NCBI GenBank assembly: GCA_948829205.1
Contig: CAQLOA010000070.1
Span: forward strand, 1 to 7,332
DNA: 7,332 bases
Source of the DNA: an uncultured Eggerthellaceae bacterium
GTDB lineage: Bacteria > Actinomycetota > Coriobacteriia > Coriobacteriales > Eggerthellaceae
Reading direction: 5' to 3'
The first letter of the stretch is position 1. Every line of letters starts with the position of its first letter. The notes beneath the pieces are model-generated. The model was not told the DNA's origin, searched no databases, and saw only the letters and a program-made list of their open reading frames with translations. Of this stretch, positions 6,148 through 7,332 are shown one piece after another. The translations under genes were made by a program, and so were the position numbers.

Positions 6148-6864
6148 CTAGTCGTCGGCGACCTCGGAGGTGTAGGCGCGCTGCACCGTGGGGTCGACCT
6201 CGACGCCAGGGCTCATGGTTGCCGAGACGGTGATCGACTTGACGTACTTGCCCTTCGACGATGCCGGCTTCATGCGAAGGATCTCGTCGTAGACGGCACC
6301 GTAGTTCTCGGCCAGGGCCTCGGGGGTAAAGCTCTTCTTGCCGAGCGTGACATGGCAGATGCCGTAACGGTCGGCGCGATACTCGACGCGGCCGCCCTTC
6401 AGTTCGGCGATGGCCTTCGCGACGTCGTTCGTCACGGTGCCAAGCTTGGGATTCGGCATGAGGCCGCGGGGTCCGAGGACCTTGCCCAGGCGGCCGACCT
6501 TGCCCATCTGGTCGGGCGTGGCGACAGCAGCGTCGAAGTTGAACTCGCCACGGTTGATCTGCTCGGTGAGTTCGTCGGTTCCTACGATGTCGGCGCCGGC
6601 CTCCTCGGCCGCCTTCGCAGCCTCGCCCTCGGCGAACACGGCGACGCGCACGACCTGGCCCGAGCCGTTGGGGAGGCTGACGGTTCCCCTAAGCTGCTGG
6701 TCGGCCTGACGGGTGTCGATTCCCAGGCGAAAGTCGCCCGTGACGGTCTCGTCGAACGTCGCAGTGTCCATGTCCTTCAGGGCCTTCATCGCAGCGATCG
6801 GCGAAACTGCTCCTTCGGGAACGAGCCCTTCCGCTGCGCGGTACTTCTTTCCATGCTTTGCCAT
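6148..6864 (-). CDS. rplA: 50S ribosomal protein L1
   Basis: Forms the mobile L1 stalk of the large subunit at the ribosomal E site by binding 23S rRNA helices 76-78; in many bacteria it also represses its own rplK-rplA mRNA. The 238-residue protein is complete (E. coli L1 is 234). Family signatures are ADQQLRGTVSLPNGSG (54-69), the domain-II/linker block GKVGRLGKVLGPRGLMPNPK (121-140), and KGKYVKSITVSATMSPGV near 204-221. In this last motif the RNA-contacting T-M-G triad reads T216-M217-S218, so the usually conserved Gly is Ser (codon AGC, checked on the DNA). The start ATG at 6864 has GAAAGGAAGA (6871-6880) at good spacing. It follows rplK after 123 bp and ends before a strong terminator. 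All eight Ile codons are ATC, typical of a highly expressed gene. Confidence 0.98.
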   Translation of the reverse strand: MAKHGKKYRAAEGLVPEGAVSPIAAMKALKDMDTATFDETVTGDFRLGIDTRQADQQLRGTVSLPNGSGQVVRVAVFAEGEAAKAAEEAGADIVGTDELTEQINRGEFNFDAAVATPDQMGKVGRLGKVLGPRGLMPNPKLGTVTNDVAKAIAELKGGRVEYRADRYGICHVTLGKKSFTPEALAENYGAVYDEILRMKPASSKGKYVKSITVSATMSPGVEVDPTVQRAYTSEVADD

Positions 6865-6987
6865 TCTTCATCTTCCTTTCGTGGTGTTGGCGAATCTGGC
6901 CGATTCTTCCACTTGTCATGTTGACGGCCGCGCAGCCTAGCGCCCGGCCGAATGCAACCAAAGTCGACGGTGCCTGCGAACGTCCGC
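6865..6987 (-). other. rplK-rplA intergenic region with rplA ribosome-binding site
   Basis: This 123-bp gap is longer than usual for an rplK-rplA pair. It holds the rplA Shine-Dalgarno (6871-6880). On the minus strand a GGCCG/CGGCC five-bp stem can form around a loop of about 22 bases containing ATGA; this might be an L1 feedback-binding site, but the likeness to the 23S L1 site is weak. No promoter with convincing -35 and -10 boxes was found. Confidence 0.35.
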
Positions 6988-7332
6988 CTACTCGGCGGCT
7001 GCGGCTCCGCCTTCCTCGTCGATGGTCTCGCCCTTCAGAAGCGCGGCGAGCTTGCGCGTGACCTCGTACTTCTTCTTCATCTCGCGGCCCTCGACGCGGA
7101 CCCCCATGGAACGCGCGGTGCCGGCGATGATCTCCTTGGCTGCATCGATGTCGTTCGCGTTGAGGTCGGGAAGCTTGATCTCGGCTATCTCGGTGAGCTG
7201 GGCGTCGGACAGGGTTCCCACCGTCTGCAGCTGCGGAATGCCCGCACCGCTCTGGATTCCAAGCTTCTCCTTGATAAGGACGGCAGCCGGAGGCGTCTTG
7301 CAGACGAACGAGAAGGTCTTGTCCTCGTAGAC
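6988..7332 (-). CDS. rplK: 50S ribosomal protein L11, partial (5' end beyond the right edge)
   Basis: Binds the GTPase-associated region of 23S rRNA (around position 1067) and helps factor binding and RelA activation. The frame is open through the right edge: it reads VYEDKTFSFVCKTPPAAVLIKEK and continues to the stop at 6988, so the GTG at 7221 is an internal Val, not a start. About 60 N-terminal residues are missing; 114 are seen. The C-terminal RNA-binding domain is clear (PDLNANDIDAA, GTARSMGVRVEG). Two oddities stand out. The rRNA-binding loop, usually PN/H-K-x-KVG, reads IPQLQTVG and lacks the lysines. After VRVEG, where most L11 proteins end, about 32 further residues follow: a basic REMKKKYEVTRK segment then an acidic, Ala/Gly-rich tail ending GGAAAAE. 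It is the first visible gene of the operon with rplA; nusG and secE would be expected further right. Confidence 0.96.
   Translation of the reverse strand, partial: VYEDKTFSFVCKTPPAAVLIKEKLGIQSGAGIPQLQTVGTLSDAQLTEIAEIKLPDLNANDIDAAKEIIAGTARSMGVRVEGREMKKKYEVTRKLAALLKGETIDEEGGAAAAE

Noticed and set aside
6988..7221. GTG at 7221 as the start of a short 77-residue protein
   Set aside because: The same frame continues upstream to the window edge with clear L11 sequence, so this GTG is an internal valine.

Overview
The window is a stretch of core chromosome from a high-GC Gram-positive bacterium, most likely an actinobacterium and plausibly of the Coriobacteriia/Eggerthellaceae type. The grounds are the GC-rich codon usage, an actinobacterial-looking MurJ (YELVMGG-type first helices), a UPF0371/DUF1846 protein, and a mix of GC-rich third positions with frequent AUA isoleucine codons. 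The taxonomic call is an inference from sequence style, not a database match.

Layout from left to right: (1) 1-185 is non-coding and dominated by a strong inverted-repeat element with 20-bp perfect arms at 11-30 and 88-107, followed by two small hairpins that lie just 3' of pyrG. (2) pyrG, CTP synthase, on the minus strand. (3) A 158-bp divergent intergenic region. (4) A DUF1846/UPF0371 protein of unknown function on the plus strand. (5) murJ (mviN), the lipid II flippase, on the minus strand, convergent with the DUF1846 gene and only 13 bp away. (6) A 60-bp divergent spacer with a perfect TATAAT box. (7) nadK, NAD kinase, on the plus strand. (8) A convergent spacer with a good hairpin terminator. 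(9) rplA (ribosomal protein L1) and the 3' part of rplK (L11) on the minus strand, the end of a ribosomal operon that enters from the right edge.

The first five genes alternate in strand, so each of pyrG, DUF1846, murJ and nadK is probably its own transcription unit at least on the side visible here; only rplK-rplA form an operon. Functionally they are housekeeping genes: nucleotide synthesis, cofactor phosphorylation, cell-wall precursor export and translation. I see no mobile-element gene, CRISPR array, tRNA/rRNA gene, toxin-antitoxin or defence system. The points most worth a second look are the inverted-repeat element at the left edge, the C-terminal extension and altered rRNA-binding loop of L11, the G-to-S change in the L1 RNA-binding triad, a possible leader hairpin over the pyrG ribosome-binding site, and the uncharacterised DUF1846 protein.
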